From Chondrilla cf. caribensis (lineage: Eukaryota > Porifera > Demospongiae > Chondrillida > Chondrillidae): a DNA stretch of 15,000 nucleotides. Shown here one piece after another: positions 1 to 8,800 of this stretch. A model generated the notes under the pieces. That model did no database searches. It saw nothing but the letters and a program-made list of their open reading frames with translations, and was not told where the DNA came from. Position 1 is the first letter of the stretch, and every line of letters begins with the position of its first letter. Made by a program: the position numbers and the translations under genes. The stretch covers positions 3,622,971 through 3,637,970 of the forward strand of contig OZ026569.1 of NCBI GenBank assembly GCA_964020155.1, written 5' to 3'.

Positions 1-1
1 T

Positions 2-3000
2 ACTGATCCCACTGCACCAACTGAACAGGTCCAAACCAGCCAGTCCAGTGGTGGGAAGAGGCGGCTATCGGGAATTTTTAGGAACCGTTCTTTCAATGTA
101 GGAAAGAAAAAGAAGAGATCCAATTCTGTTGACAATCTACAAAGTGCTCTCACGGTGAGCACCAAATCGCAGAGCGATTCCAATAAAACTGAAGCGGAAA
201 CCATATCAGAAGTAAGCAGAGAAGTTATTCCTTCTCCAATACCGTCTGTGGACCTTCCACCCCACCCGGAGGAGCAGGACAGAGTTAGTCTGCTAGAGAG
301 AAGTCCTTCTGCTCGCACTGTCACTAGTCTTATCCCACCTCCACCTGAGTTTGCCGACACGACGGGTGATGGGGAGGGCGATGGAGTGGAGAGTGCTGAT
401 ACGGAATTGACAGATCTGAGTGATGGGGAGAAGGAGGAAGGAGACAGTGCCGATTTCACCTCGGACTGGACGCCCCGAGTTCCCAGTCGATTCAGCACCC
501 TCAGTCGTTCCAAATCGGACGAATCGATCTCTTCTCACACCGTTGACCGTCTGAACAGAGTGTCAACCAGTGAACCCAAGGCACAGACACCACCAAAGAT
601 TAAGAAATCAGGCAGCGGTCGGAGCACCAACAGTCAGACCAGGAAGACACCAGCAAAGGCCTCCCCACTTAATAAATCCATCCGTATCCCAGGTGCTGAG
701 CAGCTGGGCATGTATAGAATACACACAGAGGATAGCCTCAAGTCGGATATAGTGACCAGTCAGACCCTCCTTGAGGCTCAGCAGCCCGAGCATCTTTACA
801 TTTCGACAGCAACCCTCAACTCCATGGCAAGTATACCTGAAGGAGGAAGGGACAGTCCTGACATCACCAAAGAACAACTCAACTTCCTCAGCCTTTCGAG
901 TGGCGAGCAACAACATTCAGTTTCTCCGTCATCTTCACCTGGGAGCAAGATCAGTCAGTTCATCATACCGTCATCTTCCCCCAAGCTCAAACTGCTCAGT
1001 GAGGACCTTCACACGGAACCTCTCTCCTACCTCGCAGATTTGGTCAGCAAACAAGAAGCAAAGCTAGAACAAAGCAGGAAGGCCCAGGGGGATACTGATG
1101 CATCTACCCATCACGTGAACTCTGAGCCCAACCTGGTGGATCCTATGCCGAAGCCTCCGGAGGGCGACGTCAAGTTAGGGCATACAACTGTCCAGGGAGT
1201 ACATGGGGAACACAATGTGAGAATTGTTAGCAAAAAAGCCGAAAATAACCCAGAAGTCGGAAGGAAGGACTGGAAGGAGTTTGCACACCTGAGGTATACT
1301 GTGATCGGTGAAAGGAATCCGAGGAAGAAGAGTTCAGCAACTTCCCCAAATCCGCATGCCTTTATCGAGCCACCACCTTCAGACAGTCACTCTCAAATCA
1401 CCCAACAACAACAACAACAACAGCAGCAGCAGCAGCAACAACAACTCATACAACAACAACAACACATACAGCAACAACAACAGCAACACATACAACAACA
1501 ACAACAACAACAGTATGAAGAACAACAAGCTAAACAACAACCAATGGTGCCACGAAAACAAAGTGTTCCAGTGACTCAACGTCAGCCACTGTTCCGGCAA
1601 AAACAAGTTTCTCCACAGAAGCAAACAACACCATCCCAAAAGAAAACAACAATATCAACATCAACACCATCGTCCACTACAGCCAACATCACACCCAATC
1701 CATACCCTGTTCAAACATCACCACAGACGGTGGCGTTTTCTCAAAGTTCGGCCTTCATAGATCGTTCCAATCCATCAGATTTCATCCACAACCAACAGTA
1801 CTACGATGATATGATCAACCCGTATGCCGTTAGCAGAAAATACCCTCCAGAAGAGTTGAATTACTTTCCTCATCTCTCTCAGTCTACAGGAGGTGCTATG
1901 GAAGATGGGCGGTACCCACGGTATGGACACGCCCAATATGAGGTTGTACCAACCACCATGACAGGGGGACCCCCACCTTATCAAGAATGGAGTGAGAACG
2001 CTGTGCTGAGTCAGCAATCCGGGTTTCCTCCACAAATGAGAAACTCCTATCGTTATCATTCTTTCCAAGGTCGATCCAGGCAGGTTTTATACAACCAGTA
2101 TCGACCAGTTAACACTGGTCCATCACAACCCACACCAATCTACCTTCATCCACCCAGCTATTCACAGAGCCCTTCCCCAAAATTCCACCAACAAAGCTAC
2201 CTTCATCAGTTAGCTAGTCAAGAAGTAATGTCTGAAGACGATGTTAGAAGTAATGTTAGTAGGTCAGGTTATGGACCTCCCAGTTACCCATCAAGCAAAG
2301 ATAATGTGCTTCGTCATAGATTTCTTTCACCTCGTGCAGCAGAAGCTCAAGGCAAAGACAACCCCTCTCAGCAAGGGTACCGCCCACCCAGTAGGGCAGA
2401 TGCCCAAAGTCGGGACAACCTCCCTCAACATGGTTACCGCCCACCTAGCCGGGCAGATGCCCAAAGTCGGGACAACCTCCCTCAACATGGTTACCGCCCA
2501 CCTAGCCGGGCAGATGCCCAAAGTCGGGACAACCTCCCTCAACATGGGTACCGCCCACCTAGCCGGGCAGATGCCCAAAGTCGAGACAACCTCCCTCAAC
2601 ATGGGTACCGCCCACCTAGCCGGGCAGATGCCCAAAGTCGAGACAACCTCCCTCAACATGGGTACCGCCCACCTAGCCGGGCAGATGCCCAAAGTCGAGA
2701 CAACCTCCCTCAACATGGGTACCGCCCACCTAGCCGGGCGGATGCCCAAAGTCGGGACAACCTCCCTCAACATGGGTACCGCCCACCTAGCCGGGCAGAT
2801 GCCCAAAGTCGGGACAACTTCCCTCAATATGGCCATCATTCACCCAGCAGGATGGACACCCACTGGGGTGGTATGTTATCTCAAGACCAACCGATACTAG
2901 TGAGCCCTGAACCATTTCCTCTCAGCCAGCCTGTGTCAACCAAGCCACATCTCCCCTCTGCGTTTAACCCTGCCTTCCGTAGAAGCATTGGCTCCACGGC

Positions 3001-3271
3001 TGCTAACAAAGTCAGACCAGCTCCCACCTATAATCATAGCCCTTCATCTCCATGGCAATACTACTCCAACAAAACCCCCAATATTCCCCAAGAGAAGCAG
3101 ACCTCCTATATCCGTTATCAGGGTTTTCCCCATCAGAGAAAGCCGCAACGCCCACGATCTCAAACACCAATCGTTTTGACCACACCAGCAGGGAGCTCCA
3201 GCTTGCGCAGATCTCAAGAAGCTTTGATTGAGGAGAAGGATGACGAGAAGGTCTCTTATTATGTTCTTTAA
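2..3271 (+). CDS. 3' end of a large disordered Ser/Pro/Gln-rich protein (partial)
   Basis: One frame stays open from base 2 to the TAA at 3269-3271 (1089 residues), so the window begins inside this gene and the true start lies upstream. No globular domain is visible. In order: a basic, Ser-rich start (KKKKR near residue 38), acidic and Ser/Thr/Pro-rich stretches, a short charged helix-like segment (LSYLADLVSKQEAKLEQ, bases 1018-1068), a Gln-rich tract (1403-1540), a Tyr/Pro/Gln-rich region, an array of 19-residue repeats (2267-2887), and a basic tail ending SYYVL. Such composition is usual for scaffold or regulatory tails with many phosphosites. The last three residues YVL fit a class II PDZ ligand (hydrophobic at 0 and -2), which is inference. 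GTGAGC at 155 looks like a splice donor, but the frame stays open for 3.1 kb after it, so I treat the whole as one exon. I do not recognise the family; the diagnostic domains are probably upstream. Confidence 0.8.
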   Translation, partial: TDPTAPTEQVQTSQSSGGKRRLSGIFRNRSFNVGKKKKRSNSVDNLQSALTVSTKSQSDSNKTEAETISEVSREVIPSPIPSVDLPPHPEEQDRVSLLERSPSARTVTSLIPPPPEFADTTGDGEGDGVESADTELTDLSDGEKEEGDSADFTSDWTPRVPSRFSTLSRSKSDESISSHTVDRLNRVSTSEPKAQTPPKIKKSGSGRSTNSQTRKTPAKASPLNKSIRIPGAEQLGMYRIHTEDSLKSDIVTSQTLLEAQQPEHLYISTATLNSMASIPEGGRDSPDITKEQLNFLSLSSGEQQHSVSPSSSPGSKISQFIIPSSSPKLKLLSEDLHTEPLSYLADLVSKQEAKLEQSRKAQGDTDASTHHVNSEPNLVDPMPKPPEGDVKLGHTTVQGVHGEHNVRIVSKKAENNPEVGRKDWKEFAHLRYTVIGERNPRKKSSATSPNPHAFIEPPPSDSHSQITQQQQQQQQQQQQQQLIQQQQHIQQQQQQHIQQQQQQQYEEQQAKQQPMVPRKQSVPVTQRQPLFRQKQVSPQKQTTPSQKKTTISTSTPSSTTANITPNPYPVQTSPQTVAFSQSSAFIDRSNPSDFIHNQQYYDDMINPYAVSRKYPPEELNYFPHLSQSTGGAMEDGRYPRYGHAQYEVVPTTMTGGPPPYQEWSENAVLSQQSGFPPQMRNSYRYHSFQGRSRQVLYNQYRPVNTGPSQPTPIYLHPPSYSQSPSPKFHQQSYLHQLASQEVMSEDDVRSNVSRSGYGPPSYPSSKDNVLRHRFLSPRAAEAQGKDNPSQQGYRPPSRADAQSRDNLPQHGYRPPSRADAQSRDNLPQHGYRPPSRADAQSRDNLPQHGYRPPSRADAQSRDNLPQHGYRPPSRADAQSRDNLPQHGYRPPSRADAQSRDNLPQHGYRPPSRADAQSRDNLPQHGYRPPSRADAQSRDNFPQYGHHSPSRMDTHWGGMLSQDQPILVSPEPFPLSQPVSTKPHLPSAFNPAFRRSIGSTAANKVRPAPTYNHSPSSPWQYYSNKTPNIPQEKQTSYIRYQGFPHQRKPQRPRSQTPIVLTTPAGSSSLRRSQEALIEEKDDEKVSYYVL
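1403..1540 (+). repeat. Polyglutamine-encoding CAA/CAG tract
   Basis: A run of CAA and CAG codons within the first gene encodes about 14 consecutive Gln, then Gln runs broken by LI, HI, HI, YEE and A/K residues. CAA dominates and CAG is clustered in the middle (about 1421-1437). The mixed codons make slippage less likely than in a pure CAG run. The tract lies in a disordered region and may support self-association or coiled-coil contacts. Confidence 0.9.
2267..2887 (+). repeat. 57-bp coding tandem repeat (19-residue unit, about 11 copies)
   Basis: Eight near-identical units of 57 bases start at 2375, 2432, 2489, 2546, 2603, 2660, 2717 and 2774. They encode a unit beginning GYRPPSRADA and ending QSRDNLPQH. 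Three diverged units flank them in phase: 2267-2317 (two residues shorter, GYGPPS...KDNVLRH), 2318-2374 (RFLSPRAAEAQ...), and 2831-2887 (GHHSPSRMDTH...). Among copies 1-7 every base difference is silent (GGT/GGG, CCC/CCT, AGT/AGC, AGG/CGG, GCA/GCG, CGG/CGA). Copy 8 changes L to F and H to Y. Copies 4-6 share CGA, which points to block duplication. The unit is hydrophilic and disorder-prone, with two Arg-Ser-type sites. Confidence 0.95.
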
Positions 3272-3621
3272 TTAATCTTGTTCATTTCATTCCATCATTC
3301 AATTTTAACTCTATTCCATTAATATTTTTCATTTGCATCCATCATGTACACCTCATTGCAATTATAATACATTATCAGATAATATTAGTTACATTCTTAT
3401 TATCAAATAATTAATATTGCACTTGCTGCACCTTTGCTATATATGTATAGTATGTATTATAGTGACATTATTAATATTACTTTATTTTAATAATTATGAA
3501 ATATTAATGATTATTTAATTCAGATTTTTGTAGAGCTGCACCTTTAGTTTTATCCCATTTTCATATGAAATTATCGATACTTTTGTATTTCAATTACAAT
3601 TTGTACTTATTTAATTTTGAC

Positions 3622-3627
3622 AATAAA
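3622..3627 (+). terminator. Possible proximal poly(A) signal of the first gene
   Basis: AATAAA lies about 350 bases after the stop of the + strand gene, in very AT-rich sequence. A second AATAAA follows at 3744. Either could be used, and several AATAAA-like strings are expected by chance in DNA this AT-rich. Confidence 0.4.
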
Positions 3628-3740
3628 ATAATGAAAATGTGTACATAGCTGGCAATATTATACAAGACAATTGAAATACAGTAAAATGTATGATAACGTT
3701 ATGTACAAACATACGTATGTGTATTATATATTAATGAAAA

Positions 3741-3749
3741 TTTAATAAA
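3741..3749. terminator. Overlapping two-strand poly(A) signal between convergent genes
   Basis: The nine bases TTTAATAAA read AATAAA on the + strand (3744-3749) and ATTAAA on the - strand (3746-3741). They sit about 470 bases past the + strand stop and about 80 bases past the - strand stop. The surrounding 3272-3827 is AT-rich, has no supported ORF, and should hold both 3' UTRs. A further - strand AATAAA is at 3486-3481. Confidence 0.4.
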
Positions 3750-3827
3750 ATACAGAGTATTTTATAACCCATTAGAGTTGATCATATGTATGTATATATG
3801 TGCATAATATTATTATGTTGCCATTTT

Positions 3828-4433
3828 TCAGCTTGAAGAGGTTGCCAGGGAAACAGACTGGCCATAACATTTACTGATGATATTATCCCTTTGTGTATGA
3901 TGGTTTGTCTGTGTTACTCGAGAAGGAATGGAGACAATACCAGATGTTTTGGTCTTCGCTGTGCTCAAGTGTCTCAAACAAACTTGTCTTCCTTGCTGTT
4001 TCTGAGGCTTGGCGGAAGATTGCCGTGGTTCAATTATACCAAGGTGAGTTGACGTCCTTCCATTGCTGATAAATTCGTCCAAATGGAAATGCACAATATC
4101 GGTATAAGTCTGACTTCTGTTTGCAGATGGAGGACTTGAAACCTTGTCCTTGTGTAGTTGGTATGGATTATCATAGAGGGAAATGATGAGATCTTGAGCA
4201 TCACCATTTGAAGGGTCTATTTCTGTGTCGTTCACAACGAGAGTCATTTTGTCATGGTCCATATCTGGTTTGGTAGGGACACTAGTGCTTGCTTGAGATG
4301 GGGACTCATCTGAGGAGGTGGGTGTGTCAACAGAGAGGTGTAGGGATTTCTGGAAAATGCAACCGGAGTATCTACAAAACAGAAAATATTATTTTGAGTA
4401 TAGATGTGAGGAACAGGCAAATGCATGTGTATG

Positions 4434-4473
<40 letters not shown>

Positions 4474-7395
4474 TGCACGCACGCACACACACACAAGTAT
4501 ACACACAGCACAAATACATACGTACACAAACATATATACGTATATAATACATATACATACAGAAACCTACAAGCATGCATACACTTGTATGTGTGTGTAA
4601 GCAAATATATATACACACCTATCAGGTTGAACAAGATAGAGCAGTATCTCCAAATTTCTCCCAGAAATGCTCCCCGCATCATAAATCCAAGGGAGACAAG
4701 ACAAGAGATTGAACTTGAGAATGAAGAGGTTGTTAGCAACCTTCATAGGCTGGAATACAGAGAGACAACAATGGTATTGCAACTAATGTAGTAGACTGTA
4801 CAGTACACATGCAGGACACCATCCCATAATACATGAATACAGGAACATAATCATACAATCACAGTCATTAGTTATTAGCAGACGTTCTTCCCAGCATGTG
4901 TGTCTGGGATATTGAAAGTTAACTGAATATGTATACACACACCTTGTAGGAACACGAGACACCTAGACTCCATAACTAAAGGATTCTCAACTAAAATGGA
5001 AAATCATCAGTCTGAGGTAAAACCCTTGTCTGCACAGTGTGTGACCCAAACTGCTTTGAACTGAAATAGGTGGGAACTGAGTAAACCTCCTCTCCCATGG
5101 TAAGAATGTTTTAAAAAGGGTATGGCAATGTACACAAGACTAATAACGCTTCTATTTTATCTAGATTCCTTCATATCTCAGTAATGTTTCCAAACTTTAT
5201 GCACGGATGATTGATTTCATATACTAATTTTATTAGGCTCCATACATCACTTCTGTGATTATAAGTGACACATGTTATCCACACATGACAAGAGAAACAC
5301 ATACATACAACTTACTGACTGTTTCTTAAGGATACGCGTTGATATCTGATCAGAAGATTCAGAGAGATAAACATCAAAGACACACGACTCCAGTCCGAAT
5401 GCATGCATATTTGAGGGCCCCTGAGATGGTAATCTCAACCAGATGCACATAAGATCACCTTTACCCTTATTGGAACTGGATGCAGTACTGAGCAACATAC
5501 ACTTCAGGAGCATCTCAACCCGCTTCTGCCCTTGACTCCCTTCCTCACTAGCTGTGGCCAGTCCATCCACACAAAGACCAGTTCTTATTCTATTCTCAAA
5601 ATCAGTGTTTGTTGGTGTTTTGGCGTGTTTGGTTACTTGAGATGATTTCCATGGTAATAGACACATGTCCTGCCACGTCAAGGATATGTCTAATGTTAGC
5701 AAACTGGTCACATGGGCATGGAGAACACAGCCCTCGATAGGGTTATTATCACATTGAATTGACACAGAAGATGTTAACGGGGACAACGGCCGGCAGCCAC
5801 TAGTTGACAATTGGCAAGAATCACTAGGGGTAACTATCTGTTTGGGTCCTTCTGGTCCTTCCACTTGGGCAGTCGATATTGCGTCCTATACAGATGTGAA
5901 AAAATCCAGTCTTAGACTAGATGTGCTGTGAGAATTCTCTATCACAAACCTCTGAATTGAGGAAATGTTCTTGAGAACAACGTCAATATAATATCATTAT
6001 AATTTATATTACAATTATTATATGCATGTGTGTGTCCACGTGTAATACAGTGAACTCTAACAGTAGTATTGCATGAAGTCTGTGCATGATACTCCAAATT
6101 GAGGAAACCTCATTGATAAGGACAGTAAAACAAACTTTGCCGAATTGTTGCTCATAGAGAGATTCTGCATACACATGTACTACACACATATCAAGTAACA
6201 ATCTTATTGTCTTAATTTCAACATTCCATATCTTTAGAGATTATTTTAAATTAGTTGAAGTATGGATAATATGCAACAGGCACAACACAGTGTGCTATAC
6301 TACTCCCCACTGTTGACCGACTGAGCAGCAATTAAGCCAGGTGCCTCCAATTTAATTTTCCGACTGTTAACTTAATACATAATTTATCACCGTTAACAAC
6401 AGGAAATCACAATTGTAATAGTCAAGAATAGCTGATTCAGAAGTAGCATCAATTATTATTCAACCATGCATTGCATCTCATTCAATTCATACAACAAACC
6501 ACGAAAGATTCACTATAGGTATACCTACTAGTAGGTATCAGTTCCTGAATAAACACACACTCATAATCCTGACCACACGTCTGAGGTCTGGATCATGAAT
6601 AATAAGCATTAATTTTGCTGGTGAATACCATTCAAAAGATGCACTTGGTGGGAGTGTATAAAATTTGAAAGAGCAATATCATCACAAATGCGTACATGCA
6701 GGAGTGCATGTGTACCAACCAGGAGTGTGCATGTATTAACCAGGAGTGTGCATGTACTAACCAGGAGTGTGTACTAACCAGGAGTGTACATTTACTAACC
6801 AGGAGTGTGCATGTACTAACCAGGAGTGTGTGCTAACCAGGATCTAAGTTGCACTGTACATCATTTTCAATCTCATCACATCACTCACAGTGTTGCATTT
6901 GTTCGAATCCAGTGTGACATCTTCCCAGCACAACGGTGTTTTTGGTGCTCCCAGTGGATGCAGACCAGCATCAAAGGAGAGCAGTTCGAGATCAAACACT
7001 TCATCCAGTAACTCTTCCTCATCCGATTGAGAAGGTGGTTGTTCTTTTGATCCGGTTTCCCTATATCTTGACAAGGTTCGTAAGATAGTCTTGGAGTGAG
7101 GCGAATCAGACGGTTTTCCGTTGATGCAAATCCGGGGGTCATCACGAGGATGATTTTCAACATATTTATCGAGATTAAATCCTTCCATACTATTGGCTGT
7201 TGGTTTGGGTTTGAATTTCGTCTTCCTGGATTTTCCAGGAAGCTCCACCGATTTCACACGACTTCTCCACGAAGGTTCGGAATACGCTTTAACGTCACTT
7301 CTGAGATAACTAATAGATGCCACTGATTTGGGTCTCTCCGTTTTCACGTGGTGGTACTTGTTACTTTTACTAATTGATGTTGCTGGGCGGTCCAT
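3828..7395 (-). CDS. Unknown four-exon protein, divergent from BBIP1 (583 aa)
   Basis: Reconstructed on the - strand. Coding exons are 7395-6889, 5885-5316, 4749-4619 and 4371-3828 (stop at 3830-3828). Donors are GTGAGT, GTAAGT and GTGTGT. The acceptors end in TAG, CAG (after a strong pyrimidine tract) and TAG. Phases agree at 0, 0 and 2, giving 583 residues with no internal stop. The start is the first in-frame ATG; the frame is open further upstream but holds no ATG. The N-terminus is basic and Ser/Lys-rich, then comes an acidic segment (SDEEELLDEVFDLELLSFD), a Cys-containing middle with hydrophobic strand-like pieces (CMIW-like, CVFDVYLS, ANNLFILKFNLL, LEILLYLVQ), and a polar Ser/Thr/Gln-rich tail. 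No transmembrane helix or signal peptide is evident. I do not recognise the family. The shared promoter with BBIP1 hints at coordinated expression only. A missed small phase-0 exon cannot be excluded. Confidence 0.75.
4435..4494. repeat. (CA)n microsatellite in the last intron of the unknown gene
   Basis: A pure AC run at 4435-4470 is followed by interrupted GCACGC/ACAC copies to about 4494. It lies in the 247-base intron 4618-4372 of the - strand gene, where the transcript reads (GU)n, about 125 bases after the donor. Confidence 0.95.
5886..6688 (-). other. Intron 1 of the unknown gene, no other feature seen
   Basis: This is the larger part of the 1003-base first intron (6888-5886). It is AT-rich and unique-looking. 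An open frame at 6201-6004 on the - strand has no protein-like composition and no splice sites that would keep the phase-0 join, so it is not called as an exon. GTATACCTACTAGTAGGTA (6518-6536) is a palindrome with no known role. Confidence 0.5.
6700..6842. repeat. 21/17-bp minisatellite (AACCAGGAGTGTG...)
   Basis: Units containing AGGAGTGTG begin at 6721, 6742, 6763, 6780, 6801, 6822 and 6839, with a diverged unit before them. Spacing is 21 bases, or 17 where the CATG part is missing, and the 21-21-17 order appears twice. It lies in intron 1 of the - strand gene, ending about 45 bases from the exon 1 donor. Confidence 0.9.
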
Positions 7396-7544
7396 TTTGG
7401 TGATACCCGTCAATTTCTTACACTTCGCTAGTGTCGTGGGTGGTTCAGTACGTATTAGGCGAGTTTGGCGACGCCCCCCATAGACCTTACTATTCCGAGC
7501 CCCGCCCCTTCTATGCGGCGATGATGTAATCGATGTAAATTAAA
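7396..7544. promoter_or_regulatory. Compact bidirectional promoter of the unknown gene and BBIP1
   Basis: Only 149 bases separate the start codons of two divergent genes. The interval is richer in CpG than the rest of the window and contains a GC-box-like CCCCGCCCC (7500-7508), typical of Sp/KLF sites, plus TGATGTAAT (7522-7530), which resembles an ATF or C/EBP half-site. No clear TATA box is visible on either side. I looked for an RFX X-box, common at ciliary genes, and found no convincing one here. Confidence 0.75.
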
Positions 7545-8554
7545 ATGGCGCAATCTAAAGCGGTTTTTGCAGAGGTACTCCCTAAATCTGGACAATTATA
7601 CACGCAGGAAGCACCTGAATTGGTGAGATGAATTCAAGCAGTGACATGGATGTAATTTTAAGTTTCAGCTTCATTCGAAGCTCTTCCACATCAGCTCGAG
7701 TTGATGAATTGACTCCTTATGGTGTTAGCCGAGGCGTTCTGGACTTATACTCGTTCGCTCTTATTCCACCATTGGTATTTAAGTCGTCTTATACTGCTTT
7801 GTTGTCCATGTCTCCGCTGGTTGTCTTGAAGTCCTGTCACTCTGGACGCCGTCCAGACATGGTGTCTCATGCTGTGTGTTGGTGGTCCTGTAGGTCCTCT
7901 GCAAGCCCAAACTGCTCCCATTGAAGTCCATTACTTTGGAAAAACTGGAGAAGATGCAGAAAGAGGTTAGCTGCACACTACACCTTGTCATTTGTGTACA
8001 AATGCTTAATCCCAAACAGATACTGTGTAGGTACTAAGCAGCATTGTTGTTGTGTGTTGGTAATATTTTATATTGTTGTTGTTTGTGACGTCCTTAATTT
8101 CTATCATTGTCTTTAAATACTGTCATCTTTGACTTTCAACATCTCTGACTATCATCGTCACTGACCACCATCTACTTGAACGTGATCATTTCCACCTATC
8201 ATGACTGACCACTATCATCATCACTGACCTCTATCATTATCGAATACCATCATTTCCACCTATCATCACTGACCACTATCATCTCAAACTTTCATCATAA
8301 ATGACCACCATCAGCTTGAACATTATCATTTCCACCTATCATCACTGACCACTATCATCTTGAATACTGTAATCTCCAACCATCACTTTCCAATCAGTAC
8401 TACTCGTGCAAGTGTAAGACTGCCCATGTGTTCGTAGGCCCAGGAAGCGATCAAAACAGCAAAAGATCTACAAAAGGAGGAGGCTCCTCAGCACCAAGTG
8501 AACACCAGCAACAAATTGGACGAAATTGTAGAAGAACCTGGCGAGTTATCTTAG
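7545..8554 (+). CDS. BBIP1: BBSome-interacting protein 1 (BBIP1/BBIP10), three exons, 88 aa
   Basis: BBIP1 is a small subunit of the BBSome, the Bardet-Biedl complex that moves membrane proteins in and out of cilia; it has also been linked to microtubule stability. Exons are 7545-7622, 7894-7965 and 8438-8554 (TAG at 8552-8554). Donors are GTGAGA and GTTAGC, both acceptors end in TAG, and all joins are phase 0. The product starts MAQSKAVFAEVLPKSGQLY. Exon 2 encodes VLCKPKLLPLKSITLEKLEK, the hallmark core of animal BBIP1. Exon 3 gives an acidic, Gln/Glu-rich tail that is less conserved. Length matches the family (about 70-92 residues). The ATG has a good context (AAAATGG) and sits 149 bases from the divergent gene. 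No single ORF shows this gene because the exons are so short. The GTTAGC donor is weak at +3, but the join restores the family sequence exactly. Confidence 0.94.
8107..8390. repeat. Degenerate ATCA-rich repeat in BBIP1 intron 2
   Basis: The intron 7966-8437 is filled with variants of ATCATTTCCACCTATCAT followed by ACTGACCACTATCATC. Clear copies of the first part start at 8185, 8249 and 8325. A longer unit beginning TGACCACCATC and running through CTTGAAC appears at about 8162 and 8302, giving a higher-order period of about 140 bases. The + strand is pyrimidine- and adenine-rich with few G. Confidence 0.85.
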
Positions 8555-8800
8555 CCACAGCAATCCACTATTCAACATCTCTCCAGCTGGCGTCGTTGTG
8601 TAACCTCGATTGCTGCATGTGTGAATTTGTAATCTGATAGCCTTTGGTACATATGTTCGAACTAACGTACACACTATGTATCAACTCTGTTTTACTTCTC
8701 ATTTGCGCTGTATATTCAATGTTCACCTTCTCTGGACCAATTTCATGAACATTCATATGCATCTTTGTATACCTTCTGGTACATATTGTTAGTGTACAGC
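8555..8800 (+). other. 3' flank of BBIP1, no clear poly(A) signal
   Basis: This stretch should hold the BBIP1 3' UTR. I see no AATAAA or ATTAAA between the stop and the minisatellite that follows, so the cleavage site cannot be placed. Nothing else is recognisable. Confidence 0.4.

Noticed and set aside
155..160. GTG start or GTGAGC splice donor in the first gene
   Set aside because: The frame is already open from base 2 and continues to 3271, with similar Ser-rich composition on both sides, so neither a start nor an intron is needed.
2241..2900. Long open frames on both strands over the 57-bp array (219 and 170 codons)
   Set aside because: They exist only because a 57-base unit without stops repeats in register. 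The frame of the 1089-residue ORF continues far beyond the array on both sides, and the others do not.
4389..4618. Cys/Val and His/Thr-rich ORFs over CA tracts, here and at 9622-9915, 10279-10729, 10815-11863 and 14053-14459
   Set aside because: Dinucleotide repeats read as Val-Cys or His-Thr in every frame; no other coding sign is present.
7396..7413. N-terminal extension of the unknown gene to a TTG at 7413
   Set aside because: TTG is not a usual nuclear start in animals; the first in-frame ATG is at 7395, and no in-frame ATG lies between it and the upstream stop at 7542.
7628..7924. 98-codon + strand ORF overlapping BBIP1 intron 1
   Set aside because: It spans an intron and reads exon 2 in a different frame from the conserved BBIP1 core.
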